DNA from: Bacillus fungorum
Lineage (GTDB): Bacteria; Bacillota; Bacilli; Bacillales; Bacillaceae_G
Direction: 5' to 3'
DNA length: 64,000 nt
Assembly: GCF_002746455.1 (NCBI RefSeq)
Contig: NZ_NWUW01000003.1
Span: 124,001-188,000, forward strand
Part shown: positions 8,468-18,120 of the stretch, in pieces
Numbering within the stretch: position 1 is the stretch's first letter
Layout: each line of letters starts with the position of its first letter
Notes under the pieces: generated by a model
Databases searched by the model: none
Told to the model about the DNA's origin: nothing
The model's input: the letters and a program-made list of their open reading frames with translations, nothing else
Made by a program: the position numbers and the translations under genes

Positions 8468-8786
8468 AGAAAGTTATTTCATAGTAAAAAATCCAAGAGC
8501 AAGTAGATAACAATGCTCTTAGATTAAAATTTATAAATGGAGGGTCTCCATGCAATAATATATGCTTGTCCAAGCTAAATGTGAATACTTTTTACTTAAA
8601 CAAGTTATTTGAAGCTGATTCTATAAGTTTATATATGTTTAAACCATAGAAGATCGGACAACTACAGCCTAAATATGATCAGTTTAATTTAGTCCTAATT
8701 TTGTTTAAGTAGAGTCAGGAATCTTATTTGTAGAGAAATGTCGAAAGGATTAAATTGATTTTAAAAATTGAAGGTGATACCATAAA
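8468..8786. other. Gene-free stretch with a small hairpin
   Basis: No gene is supported. AAGAGCA and TGCTCTT around 8493-8521 could form a short stem, but no good T-tract follows. The missing half of the GNAT gene was not found here. Confidence 0.4.
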
Positions 8787-8815
8787 ATTAAACGATGTTT
8801 AAAATGTTGTTTAAT
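8787..8815. promoter_or_regulatory. Probable TetR operator
   Basis: ATTAAAC and GTTTAAT arms, with further symmetry in the centre, form a 29-bp imperfect palindrome 27 bp before the TTG start of the TetR gene. Autoregulation by the adjacent regulator is the simplest interpretation. Confidence 0.5.
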
Positions 8816-8841
8816 TGATGAATTTTAGAGGAGGAGATAAG

Positions 8842-9429
8842 TTGAGGGGAAATGCAAACATATCTACGAAAGAAAAGATTTTAAATACAACATTGGAGTT
8901 AATTAAAGACAAAGGCTTCGAAAGTGTAACAATAAGAAAAATTGCGGCATTGTCAGATACCAATATCGCGCTTGTAAATTACCATTTTGGCTCAAAAGAA
9001 AAGTTAATTAATGAGACAATTAAAGTCTTATTAATTAGCTTCCAAGGCACTTTTTCTATTTTAGATGATATTACAGTGCCAGCGAAAGAAAGATTAAAAA
9101 TATTTTTACTTAATTATGTATTAGTAATTCAGCAATACCCTGAGTTAGTTAGGAAGATTATTGCAATGGGAACTACGGTATTTACATCACAATACGAGTA
9201 TGGAGATTTTTTGAAGAGGCTCGGTTTTAGTAAAGTGAAGAATATTTTGAGTGAAATAACAAATGAAACGGATCAGGAAATTTTAATGATAATGACAGTG
9301 CAAATATTCGGATCCATTTTTCTTCCAGCATTAATGATACCAATTCTCAAATCAGGGGCGGATATAAGAGTACTGCCTATAGAAAAGCAGATTGATTTCC
9401 TATTTGAACGCTATTTTTATAAAAATTGA
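8842..9429 (+). CDS. TetR/AcrR family regulator
   Basis: A 195-residue regulator. The N-terminal HTH is complete: TIRKIAALSDTNIALVNYHF is the classic TetR recognition pattern, about residues 30-50. The C-terminal ligand domain is helical and unassigned. The TTG at 8842 is chosen as start because GAGGAGGAGA directly precedes it. The HXXEE membrane gene follows after 8 bp, so the two probably form an operon and the regulator may control that gene. Confidence 0.85.
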   Translation: MRGNANISTKEKILNTTLELIKDKGFESVTIRKIAALSDTNIALVNYHFGSKEKLINETIKVLLISFQGTFSILDDITVPAKERLKIFLLNYVLVIQQYPELVRKIIAMGTTVFTSQYEYGDFLKRLGFSKVKNILSEITNETDQEILMIMTVQIFGSIFLPALMIPILKSGADIRVLPIEKQIDFLFERYFYKN

Positions 9430-9437
9430 GATAGTGG

Positions 9438-10082
9438 GTGATAGAGATGATTAGTTTCTTTAGAAAGCATTGGTGTGATGTAGGGTTAGGTGTGGCTATT
9501 GTTGTCATTGTTTGTTTAGTCACGAATTTGGGAGAAATGAGTGAAATAAAAGTACTGTTAGCATTAAGTTTTGTAGCCATTTTAGTGCATCAATTTGAAG
9601 AGTATCGTTGGCCAGGTTATTTCGCTGGTCTGTTTAATATAGTTATATTTAAAAGTGATATACCAGATCGCTATCCATTAAATACGCAATCTGCTATGGT
9701 AATAAATATTTTGATTGCGTATGTTTTTTATTTACTTCCGGTTTTCTTTCCAAATATTATATGGCTTGGGTTGGCACCTATTTTAATGGGTTTTTTTCAA
9801 TTCATATGGCATGGTATTTTTGCGAATATACAAGCTAAAACAATATATAACCCGGGATTAGGTGCGGTTGTATTACTACATGTTCCGATTGGTTATGCAT
9901 ATATGCGATATATTCTTTTACACAATATGGCTACAAATTACGATTGGTTATTAGGGCTAATCTATTTTCTAATAGCTACCTATTTTTTAATTATAAAAGG
10001 AAACATGTTAATGAAAAGTAAGGAGACAAATCATTACTTTTCTAAAAAACAATTAGGTCCTTATAATGATACATTAAAGTGA
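9438..10082 (+). CDS. HXXEE-domain membrane protein
   Basis: A 214-residue protein with about six hydrophobic segments and the HQFEEY motif (near residue 51) that defines the HXXEE family, followed by a second conserved His (WHGIF). The biochemical role of the family is unknown. An alternative start at the ATG 9447 is possible. Downstream its region is interrupted by IS debris. Confidence 0.8.
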   Translation: MIEMISFFRKHWCDVGLGVAIVVIVCLVTNLGEMSEIKVLLALSFVAILVHQFEEYRWPGYFAGLFNIVIFKSDIPDRYPLNTQSAMVINILIAYVFYLLPVFFPNIIWLGLAPILMGFFQFIWHGIFANIQAKTIYNPGLGAVVLLHVPIGYAYMRYILLHNMATNYDWLLGLIYFLIATYFLIIKGNMLMKSKETNHYFSKKQLGPYNDTLK

Positions 10083-10124
10083 TTCAGAATTCAGAGGGGA
10101 TTTTTGATGCTGAAGAGAGTACAA

Positions 10125-10157
10125 GGGGCCACCATATATCCCCATCAACTTAAGAAA
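10125..10157 (+). repeat. Solo IS231-type end
   Basis: It reads GGGGCCACCATATAT then CCCCATCAACTTAAGAAA, very close to the canonical IS231 terminal repeat as I recall it. Within 10 bp it is interrupted by the IS3-family remnant. Confidence 0.55.
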
Positions 10158-10163
10158 CTGGTA

Positions 10164-10800
10164 TGTCAACACGAAACTAGACAATTTTTTTAAGGTGTTC
10201 CTGTCTGTATTGAATAAGGCTCAAATAGCCTATGTTCCATGAATTCTAACATTGTTAAACCAGTTTACGTAGTCGTTCAATTCTAAGGTCAATTCTTCTA
10301 AACTTGCGAAATAACGACCGCGAACGAACTCTGTTTTAAAGATTTTGTAGGTTGCTTCCGCTACCACATTATCATATGGACAGCCTTTCGCACTTAATGA
10401 ACGCTTGATTTTGAAGGTCTTTAACGTGTCATGGATTAGCTTGTTTTTGAACTCATTTCCTCGATCTGTATGAAATAGGGCAATCTCATTCAGGCTTGTT
10501 TTCTCAACGCTTCCAGCTCTAGTTGTTCGGCGGTCTTATTAGCCTTCTCTTTAAACGAACCAGACGTATGATTTTGATTGATCCATTGATCCATTGATCC
10601 AATGACGATGGTGTTAATCCATATTCCTTAATGATGCCTTTCCTTGGTTTACCCTTCTGATACAGTTGAACCATTTAGTGCTTAAATTCCGTTGTAAAGG
10701 TTCTTCTTTCTCTTTTATTTTTCGTCATAGTAGATTCTCCTCAAATAGATTAGTTGTAGTCTACTTGACCTTAATTTTTTTTGTCTAGTTCAGTGTAGCC
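10164..10800 (-). mobile_element. IS3-family (IS150-like) element, internally deleted
   Basis: On the minus strand the element begins with an OrfA whose start (MTKNKRERRTFTTEFKH) is followed at once by a stop codon, continues out of frame, and then jumps to the C-terminal part of an OrfB integrase (HTDRGNEFKNKLIHDTLK, later YDNVVAEATYK and YVNWFNN). The catalytic core between is deleted. Terminal inverted repeats sharing GAACTAGACAA-like sequence are visible at both edges. The element cannot move by itself. Confidence 0.85.
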
Positions 10801-10899
10801 TATCCAATTACTATAATTTCTTCTTAGTAATTGAAAATAAAATCAATCCAGATTATTATATTGTTATTGTAAATTTATTTATTGAAGGAGGAAGCATAA

Positions 10900-11262
10900 A
10901 TGAAAAACTCAAAAGGCTCTATTGAATCAGAGATAAGCAAAGCAATTACTCACTGGGAAAAGGATTACCTAGGACGCGGATCTATATCCGTTAAGACAGA
11001 TATATTACGAGATATGATTATCGTAAATTTACAAGGTATTTTAACACCGGCTGAATATACTGTTTGCGAAACGAAAAACGGTATGCTAACGATAAAGAAA
11101 AATCGTTCGGAGCTAGTTGAATCTGGAATTGACGATTTGAAAGAGATTATACTAGAATTAACTGGAGAAAAAGTGAAAAGCTTTCATACGGATATAAGCT
11201 CCCGTACAGGTGAACGAGTAATGATTTTTAAATTGTTTCATAATCTCGAGGAAAAATTTTGA
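10900..11262 (+). CDS. DUF2294 family protein
   Basis: A 120-residue soluble protein matching the DUF2294 family, with typical stretches DYLGRGSISVKTDILRDMII and SFHTDISSRTGERVMIF. Function is unknown. My impression is that DUF2294 genes are often found near DAB-type carbon transporter genes, and one follows here, so a role in inorganic carbon handling is possible. GAAGGAGGAAGC precedes the ATG. Confidence 0.85.
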   Translation: MKNSKGSIESEISKAITHWEKDYLGRGSISVKTDILRDMIIVNLQGILTPAEYTVCETKNGMLTIKKNRSELVESGIDDLKEIILELTGEKVKSFHTDISSRTGERVMIFKLFHNLEEKF

Positions 11263-11441
11263 AAATGAAAAACATCTTAAGGTTAGTGGGAGATAAACTA
11301 AAAATGTAATGGGAGAATTAAGAAACCTAAAAGTTTTGCACGTTATTTAAATTTATTAACATGATAATAATTAAAAACTTGAAATTATTTACGTATAATG
11401 AATTTTTATTGAAATAACACTTTAAAAAATGAGGAAATAAA

Positions 11442-11470
11442 TTGACAAAATGCTTAGTATGGTTTATCTT
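11442..11470 (+). promoter_or_regulatory. Candidate sigma-A promoter in the dab leader
   Basis: TTGACA (11442-11447) and TATCTT (11465-11470) are separated by 17 bp. The -35 is perfect and the -10 matches 4 of 6. It lies 430 bp before dabB and upstream of the strong hairpin at 11726-11795, so it may drive a short transcript or a long leader. Confidence 0.45.
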
Positions 11471-11725
11471 ATAGTTGTTTTAAAAATTAATAGATGCTTA
11501 TTTTAACTGTTTGCTATAATTAAGGCTTTAGCATTTTTTTAATATGTAATATTGACTAAATGAAAAAGTTTCTTAATTGAAAGATAGCGCATAACATAAA
11601 TTGATATATTGATTGCATAATCTAGGAGATCAGAAATATACTTTTCTTTTTAACAGGAGTAATACATACATTATCCTCTATAAAATGGGAGCTCTTCAAA
11701 AAACTTTATTGCAGTTAGTTGAAGG
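11471..11725 (+). other. Untranslated stretch, possible small RNA or leader
   Basis: No reading frame with a ribosome binding site is visible. ATGCT near 11494 can pair with AGCAT near 11530 just before a T-run, forming a weak possible terminator. Together with the promoter before it and the terminator after it, this could be a small RNA or the dabB leader. Confidence 0.3.
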
Positions 11726-11795
11726 GAAACCGACAATCTCCATAATTCAATGATGATATAAAATCATTGAATTATGGAAGTTGTCGGTTTTTTTT
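11726..11795 (+). terminator. Very strong hairpin terminator before dabB
   Basis: The two arms pair as AAACCGACAA with TTGTCGGTTT and CCATAATTCAATGAT with its exact complement, with one small internal loop, followed by a run of T residues. No protein gene lies directly upstream, so it ends a non-coding transcript or acts as an attenuator 110 bp before dabB. Confidence 0.85.
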
Positions 11796-11905
11796 ATGGG
11801 AAAAAACGATGTACTAAAAAGAGTGAATGAAAATTGAAATTAAAAAAATTATCGTAATGAAAGGGAATTCTTACAGTTTATTTTCGTTTAGAAGGGAGTA
11901 TTTAC

Positions 11906-13435
11906 ATGTTAATTTCGCTAAGTTCATCAACACTGTTAACATTATTTTTTATGGCGCTTAGTGCTTCTTGGTTAAGTGGATTATTGTTTTTACATGCAAG
12001 GATGCCTTTACGTTTTGTTCATATCCATATTGGTATCGCTGCTTTGCCTTCATTGGTTTCTTTACTCGCACTTGTTAATAACAATGGAGATAGAGTTGTG
12101 GGCCCTTGGCATCTAGATACTTTAGCTTGGCTAATGGCTTTCTTTGTTCTTACAATTGGTTTAATTATTCAGCGCTTTTCTGTACGTTACTTAATGGGAG
12201 ATCGCTCATATCGAAAATACTTTGCACTTTTTACATTTACTACAGGTATATCTTCAGTTGCATGGTTAAGTAATGACCTTCGTTTCATGATTATTTGTTG
12301 GGGCGCAACTCTTATTGGATTGGTTCTACTCATCAGACTAAATAAAGGTTGGAAAGTAGTTAGTGAAGCAACAAAAATCTCAGGCTTTTTATTTACAATA
12401 AGTTGGATTGCCTTACTATCAGCTGTCATTTGGCTGTTTCAAATAACTGGACAGTGGCAGTTAACATCAGTTTTAACGAATGAAAATGTAGCTCAATTTG
12501 GAGCATTGGAAAAAACAGGAATTAACTTATTGATTATAGTAGCTGTGATGATTCCAGCAGCACAATGGCCTTTTCAAAGATGGCTAATTGAGTCTGCTGT
12601 TGCTCCAACGCCTGTTTCTGCTATTATGCATGCGGGTTTAGTAAATGCTGGCGGTATCATGTTAACTAGATTTTCGCCTCTTTTTCATGATGATATTGCA
12701 CAAATCATTTTACTTATTTTTTCTAGTATTTCTGTCTTAATAGGAACAGGAATTAGCCTAGTTCAAGTTGATTATAAACGTCAGCTAGTGGGGTCAACTA
12801 TTGCACAAATGGGCTTTATGCTTATTCAATGCGCATTAGGAGCCTATTTAGCGGCTGTTACTCATTTAATTTTACATGGTTTGTTTAAAGCTACCCTGTT
12901 TTTACAAGCTGGTTCTTCAGTAGAACGTTTTGGAGTAGTGAAGCAGTCTAATGAAAAGATGTCCAATTTATGGATTATAGTCGGGCGTGTTTTAGGATTA
13001 TTTATAGCGATTGTTTTCTGGTTTATGGCTTCTGGAGAGGGGTATCAATTAGTTAGTGCGTTCATCTTAGGGTGGTCACTATACTTTTCATGGAAACAGC
13101 TTGTTGTTTTTGGAGAGGGAAGAATGGGACGAATTGCTGGTTTAATTGTTTTGATTGGATTTTCTCTTATTTATTTTACCGTTCATAATTCTCTTTACAA
13201 ATGGTTGCATACTGACATTTACCAAAGTGTTCAACCTTCAGCTCCAGCCATTATCTTTGTGATATGTATTTTACTATTTAGTAGTGCTATTGGTACTTTC
13301 GTTACTCGTAATCAATCCTCCACTATATTTGCTGTACTTTATCTTTGGTTCGTTCGAGTAGGTGAGGCGAGACGAAAGTCAGTAGAAAGTCACCCAAGCT
13401 ATCTTAAGTATTATGTATCAAAGGGAGGTAATTAG
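11906..13435 (+). CDS. dabB: DAB inorganic carbon transporter, membrane subunit
   Basis: A 509-residue protein of the NuoL/MrpA proton-translocating family with about 13-14 hydrophobic segments, usually annotated as NADH dehydrogenase subunit 5. Antiporter-core features include the APTPVSAIMHAGLVNAGG stretch (about residues 233-250) and a later H-containing helix (THLILHGLFKATLF). Because it directly precedes a dabA gene and no other nuo genes are present, it is the DabB partner that couples cation flow to vectorial CO2 hydration. GAAGGGAG precedes the ATG. Its stop overlaps the dabA start. Confidence 0.92.
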   Translation: MLISLSSSTLLTLFFMALSASWLSGLLFLHARMPLRFVHIHIGIAALPSLVSLLALVNNNGDRVVGPWHLDTLAWLMAFFVLTIGLIIQRFSVRYLMGDRSYRKYFALFTFTTGISSVAWLSNDLRFMIICWGATLIGLVLLIRLNKGWKVVSEATKISGFLFTISWIALLSAVIWLFQITGQWQLTSVLTNENVAQFGALEKTGINLLIIVAVMIPAAQWPFQRWLIESAVAPTPVSAIMHAGLVNAGGIMLTRFSPLFHDDIAQIILLIFSSISVLIGTGISLVQVDYKRQLVGSTIAQMGFMLIQCALGAYLAAVTHLILHGLFKATLFLQAGSSVERFGVVKQSNEKMSNLWIIVGRVLGLFIAIVFWFMASGEGYQLVSAFILGWSLYFSWKQLVVFGEGRMGRIAGLIVLIGFSLIYFTVHNSLYKWLHTDIYQSVQPSAPAIIFVICILLFSSAIGTFVTRNQSSTIFAVLYLWFVRVGEARRKSVESHPSYLKYYVSKGGN

Positions 13436-16062
13436 TGATGAGCATACCGTCAATATTAACGAAAGAACCTTTAAAAAAGAAAGATATAAACATTGATCTA
13501 CAAGAAAATAATATAAATGATTTAATTGCATCTGCTAGCCGAGTTATTGCGCCACTTTGGCCTATCTCTACGTTTGCAGCTCATCACCCTTGGATGGGAC
13601 TTGAAAAGCAATCATTTGAACAAGTCGCAAATTGGTTAAAAGAAGCTCGTAATGTGGATATATATCCTAGTACTTCCATGATTCATTCGGCAAAGGCGAA
13701 AGGTGAGATTGAGGAATCGTTTTTACAAATGAGCTTGTCTCGTTGGCTTGATTCACAATCTTTTCATATCCCGCGAGAGACAGCGGAGCGTTTTTGCCAG
13801 GCCGCTTTAAAGTTAGAGAGATTACCTTCTAGTCTATTATCATTGCCAGAATTAAATAAATTGGCGGAAGAAATGAGTTATATAAATACAGGAAGTATTA
13901 AAGCCTCTGTTATACAACCAATAAGTTCGCTTATAGAGAATCAAAATAGTGAAAACCTATCTGATATTCTTAATTATCACATCATTAAATGGTGTAAATT
14001 ATATTTGGATGACTCCGGGTCAAGTTGGACGATGCCAAATCGAGAGAAAGGTTTTTATCGTGCATGGCAACACCTTATTAAATTTGATCCAGCGCTCAGT
14101 AAAAAAGAGCGTAAAGTTTTAAAAGATTGGCCACAAGATGCCCAAGTAGCTTTAACGAGAGCATTATCTGAACTAGGGATTTTTGAATCTAACATACAAG
14201 CTTATCTTGAAGGGCACTTACTTTCTTTGCCTGGGTGGGCAGGAATGATATTATGGCGCTCACAACAATCAATTCAGGAACAGGGACTCTTAATAGAATA
14301 TTTAGCAGTTCGAATTTCTATGGAGTTGGCTATTGTAAAACCTTATTTATCTTTAACAAATCAAAAGGTTGAGAAAAAAGTTTCGATTGCTCCACTTATA
14401 GCTTCTTGGATCTATTGGGGGAATATTTCAATCCAGGAATGGTTACAAATGCCTGCAGCTGAACAAAGCGAATTATTAACATTTGCTTATCGCTTTGATG
14501 AAAATATTCGTAGGAAACTTTGGTTGGAAGCTTGGGAACAAACGCATGCAGAGCAATTAAGGGAGAAGATTGCTTCTAAACAACGTGTAACTAATGATAA
14601 AAAGCGTGTATTAGCTCAATTAGCATTCTGTATTGATGTACGTTCAGAACCGTTTCGTCGCCACCTAGAAAAATTAGGTCCGTTCGAAACGTTTGGAATA
14701 GCTGGTTTCTTTGGGTTACCAATTGCAACTAGTGAACTAGGTAGTAATGACAGCCATCCTTCTTTGCCAGTTATACTAAAACCGAAACATCAAATAGAAG
14801 AGCTCACAGATGAAAATGAATTTAAATCTTATCAGCAACGTAAGATGGTAGGCAGCTCAATAAGTTATACATTTAAAACGATGAAACAGAACGTACTGAC
14901 AAGTATGTTGCTACCTGAGTTAAGTGGCCCTTTACTTGGTCTACAGATGATGACAAGAAGCTTTGTCCCAAGAAGAGTAGGTAGTTTAATTCGTAACCTC
15001 CGTAAAACTATGTTACAAAAACCGGATACAACATTCTCGCTTAATCATGTTCATGACACAAAAGGTGAGATACCTATCGGTTTTACTAAAGAAGAAAAAG
15101 TGAACTATGTGCGTCAAGCTTTAAAAATGGTGGGATTGACAGAAAAATTTGCTCCTTTAGTTGTAATGTGTGGACACAGTAGTCAAAGTACGAACAACCC
15201 TTATGCAGCTGCGCTTGAGTGTGGTGCTTGTGGCGGAGCAGCAGGAGGATTCAATGCAAGAGTTTTTGCTACTTTATGTAATCTTCCAGAAGTGAGAGAG
15301 GCGTTGTCTACTGAAGGTATTAAAATTCCTGAGGATACCATTTTTGCAGCAGCTGAACATAAAACAACAGTGGACGAATTGGAATGGATTTACGTCCCAG
15401 AACTTTCGGAAACTGCGCAATTAGCATTTGATTGTATCGAGTCGATTATGCCAAATGTGAGCCAACATGCAAATAGAGAGCGTTTAACGCAATTACCTAA
15501 TTTCAAAACGAAAATAAAAAATGCGAGTAAAGAGGCGCATCGATTTGCAGAAGATTGGAGTGAAATACGTCCGGAATGGGGATTAGCCCGTAATGCATCT
15601 TTTATTATCGGGCAACGAGAATTAACTCAGGATTGTGACTTAGAAGGTAGGGCTTTCCTTCATAATTATGATTGGAAACAGGATGAAAGCGGCGATATAT
15701 TAGCTAACATTATAGCGGGACCAGGAACAGTAGCTCAGTGGATAAACCTACAATATTATGCTTCAACTGTAGCACCTCATTATTATGGTAGTGGAAACAA
15801 AACAACCCAAACCGTAACGGCAGGTCTCGGTGTTATGCAAGGGAATGCAAGTGACCTGTTGCCAGGCTTACCTTGGCAATCGGTTATGCAGTCAGATAGT
15901 GAGACGTATCATTCACCACTTCGTTTACTAATTGTAATTCAAGCACCTATTGAATATATAGAGCGTTTGCTAAATGCCAATCTCACATTTCGAGAAAAAG
16001 TTCAAAATGGATGGATTAGACTGGCAAGTGTTGATCCAGAGGGACGCTGGAAAAACTGGTAA
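13435..16062 (+). CDS. dabA: DAB inorganic carbon transporter, DabA (UPF0753/DUF2309)
   Basis: An 875-residue peripheral protein with a beta-carbonic-anhydrase-like active site. The zinc-site residues are all visible: C399 and D401 in FCIDVRSEP, H581 in CGHSSQ and C596 in ECGACGG, with the spacing known for DabA. With DabB it is expected to convert CO2 to bicarbonate in an energy-coupled, one-way manner at the membrane. In B. anthracis and other Firmicutes this pair supports growth in ordinary air. The start may be GTG 13435 or ATG 13438; AAGGGAGG serves both. Confidence 0.94.
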   Translation: MMSIPSILTKEPLKKKDINIDLQENNINDLIASASRVIAPLWPISTFAAHHPWMGLEKQSFEQVANWLKEARNVDIYPSTSMIHSAKAKGEIEESFLQMSLSRWLDSQSFHIPRETAERFCQAALKLERLPSSLLSLPELNKLAEEMSYINTGSIKASVIQPISSLIENQNSENLSDILNYHIIKWCKLYLDDSGSSWTMPNREKGFYRAWQHLIKFDPALSKKERKVLKDWPQDAQVALTRALSELGIFESNIQAYLEGHLLSLPGWAGMILWRSQQSIQEQGLLIEYLAVRISMELAIVKPYLSLTNQKVEKKVSIAPLIASWIYWGNISIQEWLQMPAAEQSELLTFAYRFDENIRRKLWLEAWEQTHAEQLREKIASKQRVTNDKKRVLAQLAFCIDVRSEPFRRHLEKLGPFETFGIAGFFGLPIATSELGSNDSHPSLPVILKPKHQIEELTDENEFKSYQQRKMVGSSISYTFKTMKQNVLTSMLLPELSGPLLGLQMMTRSFVPRRVGSLIRNLRKTMLQKPDTTFSLNHVHDTKGEIPIGFTKEEKVNYVRQALKMVGLTEKFAPLVVMCGHSSQSTNNPYAAALECGACGGAAGGFNARVFATLCNLPEVREALSTEGIKIPEDTIFAAAEHKTTVDELEWIYVPELSETAQLAFDCIESIMPNVSQHANRERLTQLPNFKTKIKNASKEAHRFAEDWSEIRPEWGLARNASFIIGQRELTQDCDLEGRAFLHNYDWKQDESGDILANIIAGPGTVAQWINLQYYASTVAPHYYGSGNKTTQTVTAGLGVMQGNASDLLPGLPWQSVMQSDSETYHSPLRLLIVIQAPIEYIERLLNANLTFREKVQNGWIRLASVDPEGRWKNW

Positions 16063-16141
16063 CAATCATGTAATGCATAATCAACTATTGCTACTAACTT
16101 AAAAGGTTCATAAATACAATAATGAAGAAGGAGTGCTCCAT

Positions 16142-16663
16142 ATGAATTCAAAGAATAAAAAAGTATTATTATTAACAGACGTTGAACACGGAATAGAGCC
16201 TATTATCCAACAAATAAGTAACATTCAACAAGAAAACATGTTGACTATACACAGCTATGATTCTGTAATTGTACATCCTTATGGAGATATAATGAGATCT
16301 GTTATTATTGCTATTTATGAAGAAAATGTGGAAGAAGTTTTTGTTGTAGGAATAGAGGATAAAGAAACTGATGTAGTTAATCTACAAATTCAACGTGATT
16401 CCATAAAAAATAACAGAGAAATAGACTATCTCTTTAAAAATTGCATGCCTGAATTTTCAAGTGGTAGCCTGAATGCATGGCTAAGTGGACAAGAAAATGT
16501 TAGTGAAAATATTGAGAAGAGTATAGATATGATTCGTCATCATCCATTAGTGCCGTCTAATGTTAAAGTTCATGGTTTCAGGATTGATAGAGCAGGTGAA
16601 AAAGAAATGGTTGTTAAAGTTTCTGCTAATAAAGTAGTGAAACAAATGCATTCTTATGTGTAA
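16142..16663 (+). CDS. Beta-carbonic-anhydrase-like protein lacking zinc ligands
   Basis: A 173-residue protein whose order of elements resembles a beta-carbonic anhydrase: LLLTDVEHGIEP where active enzymes have LxLxCMDSRxxP, then VIVHPYGDIMRSVIIA, then VEEVFVVGIEDKE where active enzymes have the HTDCG motif. The Cys, the Asp-Arg dyad and the His-Cys pair of the zinc site are replaced, so catalysis is unlikely. Being third in line after dabBA suggests a regulatory or structural role in carbon uptake. ATG 16142 is chosen because AAGGAG lies 8 bp upstream. Confidence 0.65.
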   Translation: MNSKNKKVLLLTDVEHGIEPIIQQISNIQQENMLTIHSYDSVIVHPYGDIMRSVIIAIYEENVEEVFVVGIEDKETDVVNLQIQRDSIKNNREIDYLFKNCMPEFSSGSLNAWLSGQENVSENIEKSIDMIRHHPLVPSNVKVHGFRIDRAGEKEMVVKVSANKVVKQMHSYV

Positions 16664-16710
16664 GTTATCGATAGATAAGCAACTTTTATTTGGACTTGTG
16701 TCCTTTACAA

Positions 16711-16755
16711 AGAGCAAAAGAAATCTTCTATAAATGGGGATCTTTTGCTCTTTTT
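16711..16755 (+). terminator. Terminator of the dab region
   Basis: AGAGCAAAAGA pairs perfectly with TCTTTTGCTCT across a 19-base loop, followed by TTTTG. It lies about 50 bp after the carbonic-anhydrase-like gene. Confidence 0.85.
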
Positions 16756-16920
16756 GTTTGAATTTTTAATGTGTTTTATAGGAGATATCTAATATGTACA
16801 TAATAAAAATATATAACCTTTTGCATGAAATTTTAAGGACGGATTAGCAGGTGGAAAATAAAAATTTATGTTATGGTTTATTTCAAGATTGTTATTAAAA
16901 AGAATGGAGATTCTTTAATT

Positions 16921-17946
16921 ATGAGAATAAAACAGTTAAAACCTAAAATGATATGGAAAAAAAGAATGTTGCTATCTCTTTTTATTGTTTTCGGATTGAT
17001 TATTGCGGGAGTTGTTTTTTGGAATGTTTCACCTATTCCAAAAGCGTTTCTCATAAAAAAAGCATTTGAAAGTGGAATGTTTGTTCAATCTAATGATTAT
17101 AAAAACGCTCTAAAAGAGACACGAATTGTTAAAGATATCAATTATAATTCTAAATTTCCTGATGGTACATTAGACATTATTTATCCCAAAAATCTTACGG
17201 GAAAAACATCTGTTATTTTTTGGGTACATGGGGGTGGATTTGTAGGTGGAGATAAATCAGATATTACTGGTTATGCAGTAGAATTAGCTGCTCGTGGTTA
17301 TACAGTGATAAATATAAATTATGCTCTTGCTCCTAAAAGAAAGTATCCTACACCAGTACTACAACTTGGTGAGGCTTACGAATATATAAAAGAAAATGCA
17401 AAGAAATATAATGTAAAACTAGATGATCTGTATTTTGCAGGAGATTCTGCTGGAGCGCAAATATCTGGACAATTCGTTACTATTCAAACATCTCCAGATT
17501 ATGCGAAATTAACCGGAATTGACGCTATTGTTGCTCCTTCTACAATTAAAGGTATACTGCTATTTTGCGGCCCGTATAATATGCCTGCATTAGCTAAAAT
17601 GGAAACATCCAAAGAAGTGCAAGACTTTATGCGTACTACTGGTTGGGCTTACTTTGGGAAAAAGAAATTTGAAACATTACCTGAAATAGAAATTGCCTCT
17701 ATTTATAAACACGTTACAAAAGATTACCCACCAACGTTCATCACAGATGGAAATACTGCATCATTTGAAGATCAAGCTAAAGCATTAGCTTCTACTTTAC
17801 AAAATAAAGGAGTACCTGTAGATACACTTTTCTTTGATAAAAATATCTCTGGCGAGTTAGCACATGAATTTCAATTTAAAATGAACACTCCAGCAGGTCA
17901 AGAAGCTTTTAACCAAGTTCTTAAATTTCTAAATGAAAATAAATAA
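16921..17946 (+). CDS. Alpha/beta hydrolase, lipase/esterase (HSL type), membrane anchored
   Basis: A 341-residue hydrolase. An N-terminal hydrophobic segment (about residues 16-35) after several Lys suggests a membrane anchor or signal. The oxyanion motif HGGG is at 103-106 and the nucleophile motif GDSAG at 174-178 (S176). A C-terminal Asp (ITDGN) and His (AHEFQF) complete the likely triad. The family hydrolyses short-chain esters; the natural substrate is unknown. ATG 16921 is chosen because TGGAG lies upstream. It stands alone. Confidence 0.87.
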   Translation: MRIKQLKPKMIWKKRMLLSLFIVFGLIIAGVVFWNVSPIPKAFLIKKAFESGMFVQSNDYKNALKETRIVKDINYNSKFPDGTLDIIYPKNLTGKTSVIFWVHGGGFVGGDKSDITGYAVELAARGYTVININYALAPKRKYPTPVLQLGEAYEYIKENAKKYNVKLDDLYFAGDSAGAQISGQFVTIQTSPDYAKLTGIDAIVAPSTIKGILLFCGPYNMPALAKMETSKEVQDFMRTTGWAYFGKKKFETLPEIEIASIYKHVTKDYPPTFITDGNTASFEDQAKALASTLQNKGVPVDTLFFDKNISGELAHEFQFKMNTPAGQEAFNQVLKFLNENK

Positions 17947-18120
17947 TATATCTACTATTAGCTTTTTATAAGCTTAGTTTAATACCAAATATGAGTGGAC
18001 AAACATATTGTACTAATAATCTAATGGTAGCAAGATAATTTTAATAAGAAGTATATAGTTAGAATGATTTGGAGATACAGATGGGGATATAACTATTTTA
18101 TTTAGGATGGTGCAATTAAA

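Noticed and set aside
11906-13435. Respiratory complex I subunit
   Set aside because: No other nuo genes are present and the next gene is dabA, so DabB fits better.
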